DNA from: UM-FILTER-49-7 sp964599895
GTDB taxonomy: Bacteria; Acidobacteriota; Holophagae; Thermotomaculales; Thermotomaculaceae
Direction: 5' to 3'
Length of the DNA: 64,000 bases
Assembly: GCA_964599895.1 (NCBI GenBank)
Contig: CAZRHT010000002.1
Coordinates: 1-64,000 of the forward strand
The position numbers and the translations under genes are program-made. The notes below the pieces were generated by a model. The model was not told the origin of the DNA. It searched no databases and saw only the letters and a program-made list of their open reading frames with translations. Of the stretch, positions 34,426 through 43,311 are shown in pieces; the first letter of the stretch is position 1; each line of letters begins with the position of its first letter.

Positions 34426-37400
34426 ATGAAAAAACTCACGACAAAGGTCCTGAAAGGCAGTGCAGTCCTCACATCCGGCACTCTGTTGTCCCGGTTATTG
34501 GGACTTACGCGTGAAATTCTTGCCGCAGCTTTTTTTGGTGGTGGTCGGATTTATGATGCCTTTGTCATTGCCTTTTCCGTTCCTGCACTTTTCCGCCGAA
34601 TCCTTGGTGAAGAAATGTTTGAGCGGGCATTTATGCCTCCATTTGAACGGCTGAGAAGCCAGGGTCAGGCCGGTACAGCGAGGCGACTGGTGGTCAGGCT
34701 TTTTATCATTCTCGGCCTGGTACTACTGGTTCTGACTGCTCTTCTCTTTTTCTTTATGCCGGCAGTGGTACATTTTCTGGCTCCGGGTCTTAGCCTAGAT
34801 ACTGAGCTGCAAACAATACTCCTTGGGAAACAGATTCTGCCCTTTCTGATTCTCATCAGTTTCTCAACCTTGACCGCAGCGGTGCTGTTGTTTTCTGACC
34901 GCAAACTGATCTACAGCACGGCACCCGCAGTAATGAACATGATAATTATTCTGGTTCTGGTTGGTTTCCATAAACACTTTGGCATTGCCACCCTGATTGT
35001 TGCTTACCTTAGTGGTGCCACTGCCTTTCTCCTGTTCCAGTTACCCGCCTTTTTTAAAGTAATGAAAAGTTTGAAAGAAGACGAAACAGAAGGTACCGAG
35101 GATCCGTTGAACCGTTCCCTGAAGGAGTCTTCCAGAATTTTTGTCACTGCTCTTGCCAACAAAGGTGTGGAAGTGGTGGATAGAATGGTGGCCTCCCTGG
35201 TCGGCTCCGGGGCCATCTCCTCTCTCTGGTACAGCTTTCGAATCATACATCTGCCCTTTGCGATTATGGGGCTGGCCATTTCCCGTTCCATTGCACCGGA
35301 GCTCTCTCGTCTTAGAGGCAGCCGGAACCACCGGGATTTCAGTAATGTGATTCATTTGGGCCTCGATACAAATCTCTTTCTGCTGGTCCCGGTCACGGTT
35401 TTTTTCATGATGTTTTCCAGGGAAGTAATCACCTTGTTTTACTTCCGGGGTGCTTTCACACTGGAAGCAGTAAACCGTACTTCTCTGGCATTTTTCTACT
35501 ACGCTCTTGCGATAACCCCGATGGGACTCATCGCCCTTCTCAACCGGATGTTTGCAGCATTTGAAAATAACCGGGCACCGATGCGGGTGGCTATTTTCGG
35601 AGCCGGCATTAATGTGGTTCTGGATTTTATTCTGTATCAGACACCGTTGAAGCAGGGTGGTATCGCGCTGGCAACTGCGATTTCACAGACTGTGCAAGTG
35701 CTGCTCCTGTTTGCTGCGCTGCATCATTATCCCATCCGTATCCGGCTGAGCCGCATTCTGGCCACTTTGGGACAATTGCTGTTCGCCTTGCTCTTCTTTG
35801 TTCCAATTCTCATTGTGGGTAAGTTGTGGATGCCCGAAACGCTGCATTTTCTTCCTCTTTTCCTCTGGCTGGTGGGAATTGCCGTCATCGCTTTTCTGTT
35901 TTACGGAACGGTGGCCTATGGCTTTCTCCGGTCTCGACGAACCGAAAAAATGAAGGTGGTTCTCACGGGAGGCGGCACCGGCGGGCATGTTTATCCATCA
36001 TTGTCCATCTACCAGATTCTTCTGGACAAAAATAGAATTTATCAAGTCAGATACTGGGGCATCCGAGGTAGGGCAGAAGAGGCCATTGTTCCCAGAACCA
36101 ATATCCCACTGGAATTTGTGCCTGCCGCACCCATTGCTGGTGGGTCTCCGGTCGCAAAGCTTCGATCCGGTGTCACCATTCTCCGCGGTACACTAACGGC
36201 CATGGGAAAACTGATACGCTTCAGACCTCACCTGGTGGTAGCTGCGGGAGGTTATGTCTCTGCTCCTGTGGTATTCGGTGCATATCTCCTGAAACCCTTC
36301 CTGAAATTGAAAATTGTTATTGATGAACAGAACATGGTGCCGGGTCTCTTGAACAAGGTGGCCTCTCTGATGGCGGACGCCGTGCTTGTTAACTTTCGGG
36401 AAAGTGCTTACTTCATGTGGAGCAACCGTTGTGTGTACACCGGATATCCGGTACGTCCAGACTACCTGAAACCGGAAAAACAGCCGCTCGAACTCAGAAA
36501 AGAACTGGGAATACCGGAAAATGCCTTTCTTGTGGTGGTGTCTGGTGGCTCCATGGGAGCGAGGGCCATCAACCGGTGCCTTTCCGATGCTATGGATAGA
36601 CTGTCTGAAATGGATAATTTGTTCGTTATACACAGTATCGGGATGAGCGAGACCCCCGAATATAACGCATTGAAAGATACAATTCACCGCTTGACCGCGT
36701 CTATGGGCAAAAATTTTGATAAAGATACTCTGGAAGCTCGCAGGTCAGATGGCACCATTTTTTATCGGGGTTCCGACTATTTCCATGATCTGTTCCGCTA
36801 CCAGCAGGTGGCCGACTTGCTGATTTGTCGGGCGGGGGCCGGTGCGTTGGCTGAATCCATGGCACTTGCCAAACCCACTCTGTTGATACCAAAGAGAGGA
36901 CTTCCGGGGGACCACCAGGAACTGAACGCCATCAGCATTGCCGAGCAGGGAGCAATGGATGTTCTTTTTGAAGAGGCTGGTTCGGGAAGTGAGGTGGACA
37001 GGATTCCGGTGCCCCTGTTTCTGGAGCGTGTCGGCAAACTCATGGAAGATAAAGCATATCGGAATAGCCTGGGAGAATCCGCAGGACGGATCTTTTTCCG
37101 TCATTCTGCTGAACGAATTTATAGCACAATTGATCGGGTAATCCGTCAGAAGGTAATCGAGGGCGAAACCCAGATCGTTGAACCCCGGTTTGTTCAATTT
37201 CAGCGGACCTTTGACAATCTGATTCACTTTCTGGATCACAACGCTTCAAGAAAGAATAATCTTTACGTTCGGTTCTACAACATAAAGGTACACGAATATC
37301 TGGCATCAGATCAGGTCCTTATCATAAACAAGGGAATCAAACTGATCGGTTCACTGAAACGGGTCGATCTCTACCCCTTTATCTACGAAAACTTTGACTC

Positions 37401-37905
37401 GTTCCAGGGCTACCAAAAACGCAACGCTCTGGCCGCCTTGACCAAGGCCGACCAATTTCAGCCCCCTTTCAAGGGCCTGGTCGAAAAAGGACTAAGAGAC
37501 AGCTACTTTGAGACCCGGCGGGAAGCCATCGCTTTGTTTAACCGCTTCTTTAACCAGTTGACAGATGAAGGAATTCACCGGCAAATTCTTAAACTTCTGA
37601 ATAAACAGATTGGAAGTTTCGAAGTGAAGGCAGAAGCAATTCGAGCGGCAGTGCGAATTCTGGAGCAGGACGCATTTTTGAAACAGATGGAGCCGATTCT
37701 CTTTGCCCGAAACATCCGCCACCGGGAAGCTTTACTGGATGCCATCCGAGATGGACTGAACCTCAACCGTTTTGACAACAAAGAAATCGTTCGCAATTTC
37801 CTGAAGCGCATGTTGATTACGACATCCCAATTCCAACCGAGTTTTACGGTCCGCCAGCGCTTTATCACCACCATCAAAAAACTGGAGGAAACCAACCATG
37901 ATTAA
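34426..37905 (+). CDS. MurJ-MurG fusion with C-terminal helical repeat domain
   Basis: One uninterrupted 1159-codon frame. Residues 1 to about 505 are a complete MurJ lipid II flippase (SGTLLSRLLGLTREILAAAFFG, RRILGEEMFERAFMPPFE, 13-14 helices). Residues 509 to about 910 are MurG, the UDP-GlcNAc transferase that makes lipid II: GGTGGHVYPSL at its start, AAGGYVSAP, DEQNMVPGLLNK (usual HEQN has become DEQN), SGGSMGARAIN and CRAGAGALAESMALAKP with GDHQELNA. Residues about 911-1159 are unrecognised, charged and alpha-helical, resembling HEAT-type repeats. The normal MurG start Met is at residue 509 (35950) but has no ribosome site before it, so I read this as a true fusion. It would put lipid II synthesis and flipping in one protein. 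The stop overlaps mraY by 8 bases. Confidence 0.93.
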   Translation: MKKLTTKVLKGSAVLTSGTLLSRLLGLTREILAAAFFGGGRIYDAFVIAFSVPALFRRILGEEMFERAFMPPFERLRSQGQAGTARRLVVRLFIILGLVLLVLTALLFFFMPAVVHFLAPGLSLDTELQTILLGKQILPFLILISFSTLTAAVLLFSDRKLIYSTAPAVMNMIIILVLVGFHKHFGIATLIVAYLSGATAFLLFQLPAFFKVMKSLKEDETEGTEDPLNRSLKESSRIFVTALANKGVEVVDRMVASLVGSGAISSLWYSFRIIHLPFAIMGLAISRSIAPELSRLRGSRNHRDFSNVIHLGLDTNLFLLVPVTVFFMMFSREVITLFYFRGAFTLEAVNRTSLAFFYYALAITPMGLIALLNRMFAAFENNRAPMRVAIFGAGINVVLDFILYQTPLKQGGIALATAISQTVQVLLLFAALHHYPIRIRLSRILATLGQLLFALLFFVPILIVGKLWMPETLHFLPLFLWLVGIAVIAFLFYGTVAYGFLRSRRTEKMKVVLTGGGTGGHVYPSLSIYQILLDKNRIYQVRYWGIRGRAEEAIVPRTNIPLEFVPAAPIAGGSPVAKLRSGVTILRGTLTAMGKLIRFRPHLVVAAGGYVSAPVVFGAYLLKPFLKLKIVIDEQNMVPGLLNKVASLMADAVLVNFRESAYFMWSNRCVYTGYPVRPDYLKPEKQPLELRKELGIPENAFLVVVSGGSMGARAINRCLSDAMDRLSEMDNLFVIHSIGMSETPEYNALKDTIHRLTASMGKNFDKDTLEARRSDGTIFYRGSDYFHDLFRYQQVADLLICRAGAGALAESMALAKPTLLIPKRGLPGDHQELNAISIAEQGAMDVLFEEAGSGSEVDRIPVPLFLERVGKLMEDKAYRNSLGESAGRIFFRHSAERIYSTIDRVIRQKVIEGETQIVEPRFVQFQRTFDNLIHFLDHNASRKNNLYVRFYNIKVHEYLASDQVLIINKGIKLIGSLKRVDLYPFIYENFDSFQGYQKRNALAALTKADQFQPPFKGLVEKGLRDSYFETRREAIALFNRFFNQLTDEGIHRQILKLLNKQIGSFEVKAEAIRAAVRILEQDAFLKQMEPILFARNIRHREALLDAIRDGLNLNRFDNKEIVRNFLKRMLITTSQFQPSFTVRQRFITTIKKLEETNHD

Positions 37906-39004
37906 ACTGCTGGTGGAAGCCCTCACGGGAAATGGAATGGACATTGGCGTTCTACGACTGGTCAACTACCTCAGTTTCCGCGTTATCATGGGAATGGTCA
38001 CATCCCTTCTCTTTGCCTTGACCTTCGGTTTTCGTTTCATTGTTTTTCTCTACCGGAAGAAGCTCCGGGACGTCTCCGGAGATATTTCAGCCATAAACGC
38101 CTTCGGGAAACGGGGAATTCCAACCGCTGGCGGTCTGCTGGTTATGTTGTCTGTGGCATTCTCCGTCCTGCTCTGGGGAGACCTGACCAACCGTTTTACC
38201 ATCGTTCTCGTGGGCGGATTTCTCTACCTGGGTCTGGTGGGTTTTATTGACGACTTCCAGAAAGTTCGGTTCAAGTCATCTCTTTCCGGACTGAGCCAGT
38301 TGGGAAAGACCCTGCTCTTACTGCTGTTCATCATCCCTTTTGCTCTTTTTCTTGTTTCCGCCCTGAATCCAGTCCCGGAACCCCTTCGAACGGTCATTTT
38401 TATTCCCTTCCTGAAAAATCCTGTTCTGAATCTCAGTACCGGATTCTATATCGCCTTCGTTGTTTTTGCGGTCTTTTCCATAGTCAATGCAGTCAATATC
38501 ACTGACGGCATGGACGGACTGCTGGGGGGGACAGCCATCCTCACAATTGGCGTGTATATGATTTTTGCCTATATCATTGGAAATGCCGTATATGCCAACT
38601 ACCTTCTCTTTCCGTTTGTGGCTGGGACAGGAGAGATTGCCGTGTTCGGTGCAATTCTTATCGGCGCACTCTTTGGGTTTTTATGGTTTAACACCTATCC
38701 GGCAGAGGTGTTTCTCGGGGACACCGGGTCACTGGCAGTGGGTGGTGCCATCGCCATGATGGCCTTTCTGACCAAACAGGAACTGCTCTTCCCAATCGTC
38801 GGCGGGCTCTTTGTATTCGAGATATTTACATCCCTCCTTCAACAGAAAATCGGCGGTCGTCTGGGCCGGCGCATTCTTCACCGGGCCCCCTTCCACCATG
38901 AAATGACCCACCGGGGCATCGCGGAACCCAAGGTTGTTGTGCGCCTCATCATTGTATCTATCATCCTGGCTCTCATAGCACTTCTTTCACTCAAAGTGAG
39001 GTAG
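37898..39004 (+). CDS. mraY: Phospho-N-acetylmuramoyl-pentapeptide transferase MraY (variant His motif)
   Basis: Makes lipid I from UDP-MurNAc-pentapeptide and undecaprenyl phosphate. The 368-residue protein has about ten helices and family motifs KRGIPTAGGLL, FIDDFQKV, NAVNITDGMDGL and FLGDTGSLAVGG. The C-terminal loop reads APFHHEMTHRGIAEPKVVVR, where MraY normally has HHH; here the third His is Glu335 (His333 and His334 kept). A WecA-like enzyme is less likely given KRGIPTAGG and the position after MurG. ATG overlaps the fusion gene's end. Confidence 0.93.
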   Translation: MIKLLVEALTGNGMDIGVLRLVNYLSFRVIMGMVTSLLFALTFGFRFIVFLYRKKLRDVSGDISAINAFGKRGIPTAGGLLVMLSVAFSVLLWGDLTNRFTIVLVGGFLYLGLVGFIDDFQKVRFKSSLSGLSQLGKTLLLLLFIIPFALFLVSALNPVPEPLRTVIFIPFLKNPVLNLSTGFYIAFVVFAVFSIVNAVNITDGMDGLLGGTAILTIGVYMIFAYIIGNAVYANYLLFPFVAGTGEIAVFGAILIGALFGFLWFNTYPAEVFLGDTGSLAVGGAIAMMAFLTKQELLFPIVGGLFVFEIFTSLLQQKIGGRLGRRILHRAPFHHEMTHRGIAEPKVVVRLIIVSIILALIALLSLKVR

Positions 39005-39224
39005 CAAATGAATGTTGAATGTGAAAAATAACAATGCCCACCACAGGATTCAAGAATGACCGCTTACTGTGAAAAGCCCAGAATTCGCCCTCATTCTACA
39101 GAATAAAAAAAGGATAGTCCGGAGCCTTCTGAGGTACAATAGCAACATCTTTAGTACTGGAGTGGCTTGAATAACAATAATTCGGCATGGATAATGCCGC
39201 GTACCGCTTCATGGAGGATGCATA

Positions 39225-39851
39225 ATGAACGACTTGACCGGCATTCTACTCAAAGAGGGATTGACACTGGCCCTCGGATTCTTGTTCGGATATGTACGGC
39301 AAAAACTGCGTAAGCCAATCGGATTCGGCACCTTCATTTTCGTATCCGTAGGCGCATGTTCGTTGTCCATCATTGCCTTGCGCCTACCTGTCGCGAACAC
39401 GGTTCCGCTCCTTGCAGCGATCGTCACCGGCATCGGCTTTCTGGGAGCCGGCGCACTGATCAAGTCGGGTGAAAAAATCCACGGTTTCACATCTGCGGCA
39501 TTGATCTGGCTGTTCGCCATTTTTGGACTCACCATCGGCGTCGGGGAAGTATGGGTTGGTATAACGATCTACGTCATTGTCTGGGTGGTCTCACTTGTGG
39601 ATGATCTCTTTCAGCGAAGGGGTCTGGGCGCATACACCAAACAACTTCGGGTTGTTGCGGAATCTCCCCTCCCTGACGAGTCAATTCATTCCGGGCCCCT
39701 GGAGGGACACGAATGCCGACTGACCGCCGTCAGTTCCGACCGCACCGCTTCCCTGCACACATTCACATACGATATCGTGCTTTCTGGCGAAGCCAGTATA
39801 CAACTGGTGGCCCAGCTTCTATCCCAGAATGGTGTTCGCACGTTGATGTAG
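39225..39851 (+). CDS. MgtC/SapB-family membrane protein
   Basis: A 208-residue protein with five N-terminal helices (ALGFLFGYVRQKLRKPIGFGT, VTGIGFLGAGALIKSG, TSAALIWLFAIFGLTIGVG), the MgtC/SapB pattern, and a C-terminal soluble domain. Family members modulate Mg2+ response or membrane ATPase function; the role here is not known. Good ribosome site (GGAGG). Single gene with about 170-220 bp free on both sides; the left spacer has no recognisable Mg2+ leader. Confidence 0.85.
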   Translation: MNDLTGILLKEGLTLALGFLFGYVRQKLRKPIGFGTFIFVSVGACSLSIIALRLPVANTVPLLAAIVTGIGFLGAGALIKSGEKIHGFTSAALIWLFAIFGLTIGVGEVWVGITIYVIVWVVSLVDDLFQRRGLGAYTKQLRVVAESPLPDESIHSGPLEGHECRLTAVSSDRTASLHTFTYDIVLSGEASIQLVAQLLSQNGVRTLM

Positions 39852-40024
39852 AATGAATCAGACTATTTTGGTTGAATCCTTTTTAAAATTATGGATTTAC
39901 AGGCTATAGTGATGGTGTCAGCTAGACCTGGCCGACTGCATCCACCAACCCTGCTGAAGTAGTCCGGGATGAAAGATAAATGTCCACATTTGATGGGTCT
40001 TTCAGCGGTCCTCCCGGTCGCTGA

Positions 40025-42409
40025 TTATTGTCTGTCCTTCAGCACATCATCCAGGACTCTCGCCATCTGTTCCGAGCTGTATGGTTTGGACATGATTGTG
40101 GTTCGGGGCAATGACTTTGTTTTTACATCATTCAGCATTTCACTATAACCGGATAGAAGAATAACCGGTCTTAAATCACCCCGTTTGCGCATATTCTCAA
40201 TTAATTGAATGCCATTGATGTGGGGCATGTTCAGGTCCGTGATCAGCAGATCATCCGCCTTCGGCTTTTCTTTAAGGCGCTGGTCAGCTTTTCGACTATC
40301 CTGTTCCACATAGACAGAATATCCCCACGATGACAGTAATTGACCAGTTGATTTCCCAATATTTTCTTCGTCATCCACAAATAGGATTCGGCCCGTTCCA
40401 GCATGAGGCTTTTCGTTTGTTTCAGAAATTTCAGCGTCGCGTTGCGGCATCATCGTGGGCAGTACCACTGTCACGATTGTCCCCTTCCCGGGTGTGGAGT
40501 GAACGTCGATTGTCCCCTTGAGGCTGCTTACGATCCCGTGAACGACAGCCAGTCCCATGCCGGAACCCTGGCCGACAGGTTTTGTTGTAAAGTAGGGTTC
40601 AAAGATGCGCTTTTGTGTCTCTGAATCCATTCCAACACCAGTGTCTTCGATGGAAAGAATACAGGCTGCTTTATTCTCGTTTCCGGTTCTGGTTTCCAGT
40701 TTCAGTTGAACAGTCAAAACTCCACCCGTTTCCTGCATGGCATGAAAGGCATTGGTACACAGGTTCATAGCGATCTGGTACAACTGGGACGGCTCGGCCA
40801 TCACGTATATGTCTGTAGTTTCAATTTCCTTTCGAACGGAGATGCTCTTGGGCAGGGTTGCCTTGAGCAGTTTGACCGCCTCTTTGAGAATCAGTGAAAT
40901 TTGAATTGGCTTCTTCTCCTGTCTGGCTTGACGACTGAAAGTCATGATCTGTCCTACCAGGTCAGTTGCCCGGTGAATGGCTTTTTGAATTTCCAGCATA
41001 CTCTCATGTTCCGCCGTCCCCGGCTTCAGTTGTTCAATGATGATGTCCGAGTACGTGAACATATATGTCAGAATATTGTTGAAATCATGGGCGATCCCGC
41101 CTGCAAGAGTGCCGATGGACTCCATCCGCTGGTTGTATTCCATTACTTCTTCCATCTTTCTTCGCTCATTGATCTGATTCACAAATGCATCAATCAACTG
41201 ATTGGTTCTGGACACAACCCGTCGAAAGTCGGTCCCGACTTTATCCGGATCGCCTCTGGCATGTAATTTACCCTTTAAGATTTCATCCACCAGATTTTCC
41301 GTTTCGGATGTAACTCTGGAGATACCCCTGCTGAAGAACGCTGATATTAGAAATGCCAGGGACAATAGCAATGCGATTGACAGCAACATAATAATCAAGA
41401 TCCGGCTGTTGAGGGCCTCCGCTATCCGCTGGTCAATTTCCCGTTCGTCTATCTCAGCCATCAGGGCCCATGAAAAAGTGCCCAGCTTCACCGGTCCGTA
41501 AGCGGACAGTACACGGTTCCCATTGTAGTCCGTCACTATCTCAGCCCCGGTTTCTCCATCAAGTGCTTTCTGAGAGGCCACCGTGTCCACGCCATTATTC
41601 TTCACCGATCCGGATAGAGAGGCCAGTATGGAATGCCCTTTCGGGTCCAGGTAGGAGTCGGAACGCATGAGCTGGTCCCGGCCCACCAGGTATGTTTCCC
41701 CAGTTTTGCCCATTCCGGACCGTTCGCCCATTATCCTGTCAATGGAATCCATTGAGATTTGCACAGCAAGGTAGCCCACTGTGCTTTCTCCATCTTTCAC
41801 CCGGACAATTGCAAATTGTGCAGGGACGTTGTTGGATGGCTGGTAGAGGTGGGTGTCCGTCAAGACGACGTCGCCAGAAGAACGGGCTAATTTCCAGGCA
41901 TCACAGAGCGGTGATCGTGTCCGGGATAGAATGGTGCCAAAATCCGGTTCTTTGATTACGCTGAAGGCAACCATTCCATCCTCCGGTTCTATCAGAAACA
42001 GGTCATAAAATCCGTGTTGTTTTACGAAATACTCGAAATAGTCAATGTACTGATCATGGATGATCCTGTAGTCTGAATCCGCTTCAAATTTACCACGCGT
42101 GAGTCCCGAAAGAGGCGTCTGCTTTTCGGCTCCGACATTCTGCTGACGCCATTGTTTCATATCACGGAAAAATTGCCTGACTTGTGGATTACGGGCCAGT
42201 ACCCGGACCTGTGATTTTGTTTCATTGAAGAAATGCTCCAACTGGTGGATTTTGATATTCCGAATGGACTCGAATTGTTGAAATGCCTGATCTTTTAGAA
42301 TGTTACGTGAAGCCGTGTAGCTCATCAGAGCAAATATCATCAGCGGAAGGAGGCCGGCGACGAGGAATCCCATCACCAGCAGCGCTTTGATTGAAACATC
42401 TCTCAACAT
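40025..42409 (-). CDS. Hybrid sensor histidine kinase (dCache-HAMP-HisKA-HATPase-REC)
   Basis: A 794-residue inner-membrane kinase. Helix near 10-30, a large periplasmic dCache-type sensor (to about 320), second helix, HAMP (about 345-400), HisKA with GIAHDFNN (His near 437), ATPase domain with CTNAFHAM (N box), DTGVGMD and GQGSGMGLAVV, and a receiver domain (ILFVDDEE, phospho-Asp in LLITDLNMP near 722). ATG at 42409 overlaps the regulator stop by seven bases; an upstream TTG at 42415 is the only rival. Partner of the preceding OmpR-type regulator. Confidence 0.93.
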   Translation of the reverse strand: MLRDVSIKALLVMGFLVAGLLPLMIFALMSYTASRNILKDQAFQQFESIRNIKIHQLEHFFNETKSQVRVLARNPQVRQFFRDMKQWRQQNVGAEKQTPLSGLTRGKFEADSDYRIIHDQYIDYFEYFVKQHGFYDLFLIEPEDGMVAFSVIKEPDFGTILSRTRSPLCDAWKLARSSGDVVLTDTHLYQPSNNVPAQFAIVRVKDGESTVGYLAVQISMDSIDRIMGERSGMGKTGETYLVGRDQLMRSDSYLDPKGHSILASLSGSVKNNGVDTVASQKALDGETGAEIVTDYNGNRVLSAYGPVKLGTFSWALMAEIDEREIDQRIAEALNSRILIIMLLSIALLLSLAFLISAFFSRGISRVTSETENLVDEILKGKLHARGDPDKVGTDFRRVVSRTNQLIDAFVNQINERRKMEEVMEYNQRMESIGTLAGGIAHDFNNILTYMFTYSDIIIEQLKPGTAEHESMLEIQKAIHRATDLVGQIMTFSRQARQEKKPIQISLILKEAVKLLKATLPKSISVRKEIETTDIYVMAEPSQLYQIAMNLCTNAFHAMQETGGVLTVQLKLETRTGNENKAACILSIEDTGVGMDSETQKRIFEPYFTTKPVGQGSGMGLAVVHGIVSSLKGTIDVHSTPGKGTIVTVVLPTMMPQRDAEISETNEKPHAGTGRILFVDDEENIGKSTGQLLSSWGYSVYVEQDSRKADQRLKEKPKADDLLITDLNMPHINGIQLIENMRKRGDLRPVILLSGYSEMLNDVKTKSLPRTTIMSKPYSSEQMARVLDDVLKDRQ

Positions 42410-43107
42410 GGGCAATCATCACCGGTTGTGAACTTATAGCCAACACCCCTTACCGTTTCAATTCGAGTACCATACTGTCCCAGTTTCTTGCGGATGCGGC
42501 AGACCTGAAAATCCACGATCCTGTCGGTTACATAGCAGTCGAACCCCCTGACTGCATTGATAATCTGCTCCCTTGAAAGAACTTTCTCAGGAGAACGCAT
42601 CAACAGCTCCAGAATCCGGAATTCAGATTTGGTCAATCGAACCGGTTTGTCATCCACCGTAATCATAAAGGAGTCTCGATTGATCTCAATGGGTGTATGC
42701 CGAAGTGTGTTCGTTTCATGGTCCGACTCAATTCTCCGCAGAACGGACTGGATACGGGCAATGAGTACTCTCGGCTGAACAGGTTTGATGATATAATCAT
42801 CGGCAAACCGTTCCAGGCCGCATACCATGTCTTCTTCTGCGCTCCTTCCGGTGATAACAATGATGGCAGGACAATTGTGCGGACAGAAGGTTGCGAGCTG
42901 TTCGGCCACCTCGAATCCATCCATACCGGGCAGATTCAGGTCAAGGAGTATGAGATCTGGCAGAAATTCCGGAATAAGCTTGAGACCGGCTTCTCCCGTA
43001 CACGCTTTCTTTACCTCAAAACCTTCCCGCTCCAGAATAAATGCCATACTGTTCAACAGATTCTGTTCATCTTCAATAAACAGGATTCTGGCTCTCCCGG
43101 TTTCCAT
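42403..43107 (-). CDS. OmpR/PhoB-family response regulator
   Basis: A 234-residue DNA-binding regulator. Receiver domain with FIEDE and phospho-Asp56 in LILLDLNLPGMDG, and a winged-helix output domain (about 135-230; LTKSEFRILELLMRSPEKVLSREQI, VGYKF). ATG follows AGGGGGTG. Divergent from amtB, 204 bp apart, with an inverted repeat between them. Confidence 0.94.
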   Translation of the reverse strand: METGRARILFIEDEQNLLNSMAFILEREGFEVKKACTGEAGLKLIPEFLPDLILLDLNLPGMDGFEVAEQLATFCPHNCPAIIVITGRSAEEDMVCGLERFADDYIIKPVQPRVLIARIQSVLRRIESDHETNTLRHTPIEINRDSFMITVDDKPVRLTKSEFRILELLMRSPEKVLSREQIINAVRGFDCYVTDRIVDFQVCRIRKKLGQYGTRIETVRGVGYKFTTGDDCPC

Positions 43108-43163
43108 TACACCCCCTGTTCAATTCGTGTTGCGCCATACGAACTGAATGCCTCTTCATTTAA

Positions 43164-43177
43164 TAACACATTTGTTA
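43164..43177. promoter_or_regulatory. Small inverted repeat between regulator and amtB
   Basis: TAACA (43164-43168) and TGTTA (43173-43177) around CATT. It lies 8 bases from the larger inverted repeat and may be part of the same control region. Confidence 0.25.
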
Positions 43178-43184
43178 GCGTTAT

Positions 43185-43219
43185 GTGAGCAAATCAACTG
43201 GATTGAAACTTTTGCTCAC
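43185..43219. promoter_or_regulatory. 9-bp inverted repeat in the regulator/amtB divergent region
   Basis: Perfect arms GTGAGCAAA (43185-43193) and TTTGCTCAC (43211-43219), 26 bases apart start to start. The long spacer suits two half-sites rather than one compact operator. No terminator-like T-run follows. Confidence 0.45.
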
Positions 43220-43311
43220 CAAAAAATAACAGAATTGCAATAAGATGGCCAACTCCCTTTGGTAGAAGGTAAGGTGGTCTATAGTTTGCAAATATCTTTT
43301 AGGAGGGGCAG

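Noticed and set aside
35950..35952. Independent start of MurG at the internal Met
   Set aside because: The preceding bases (GACGAACCGAAAAA) contain no ribosome site and the frame is continuous from MurJ.
39970..40004. Hairpin TGAAAGA / TCTTTCA as terminator of the histidine kinase gene
   Set aside because: Long asymmetric internal loop and no T-tract on either strand; too weak to list.
43220..43300. Sigma-54 promoter for amtB
   Set aside because: I looked for GG-N10-GC; TGGCC at 43246 has no GC at the right distance.
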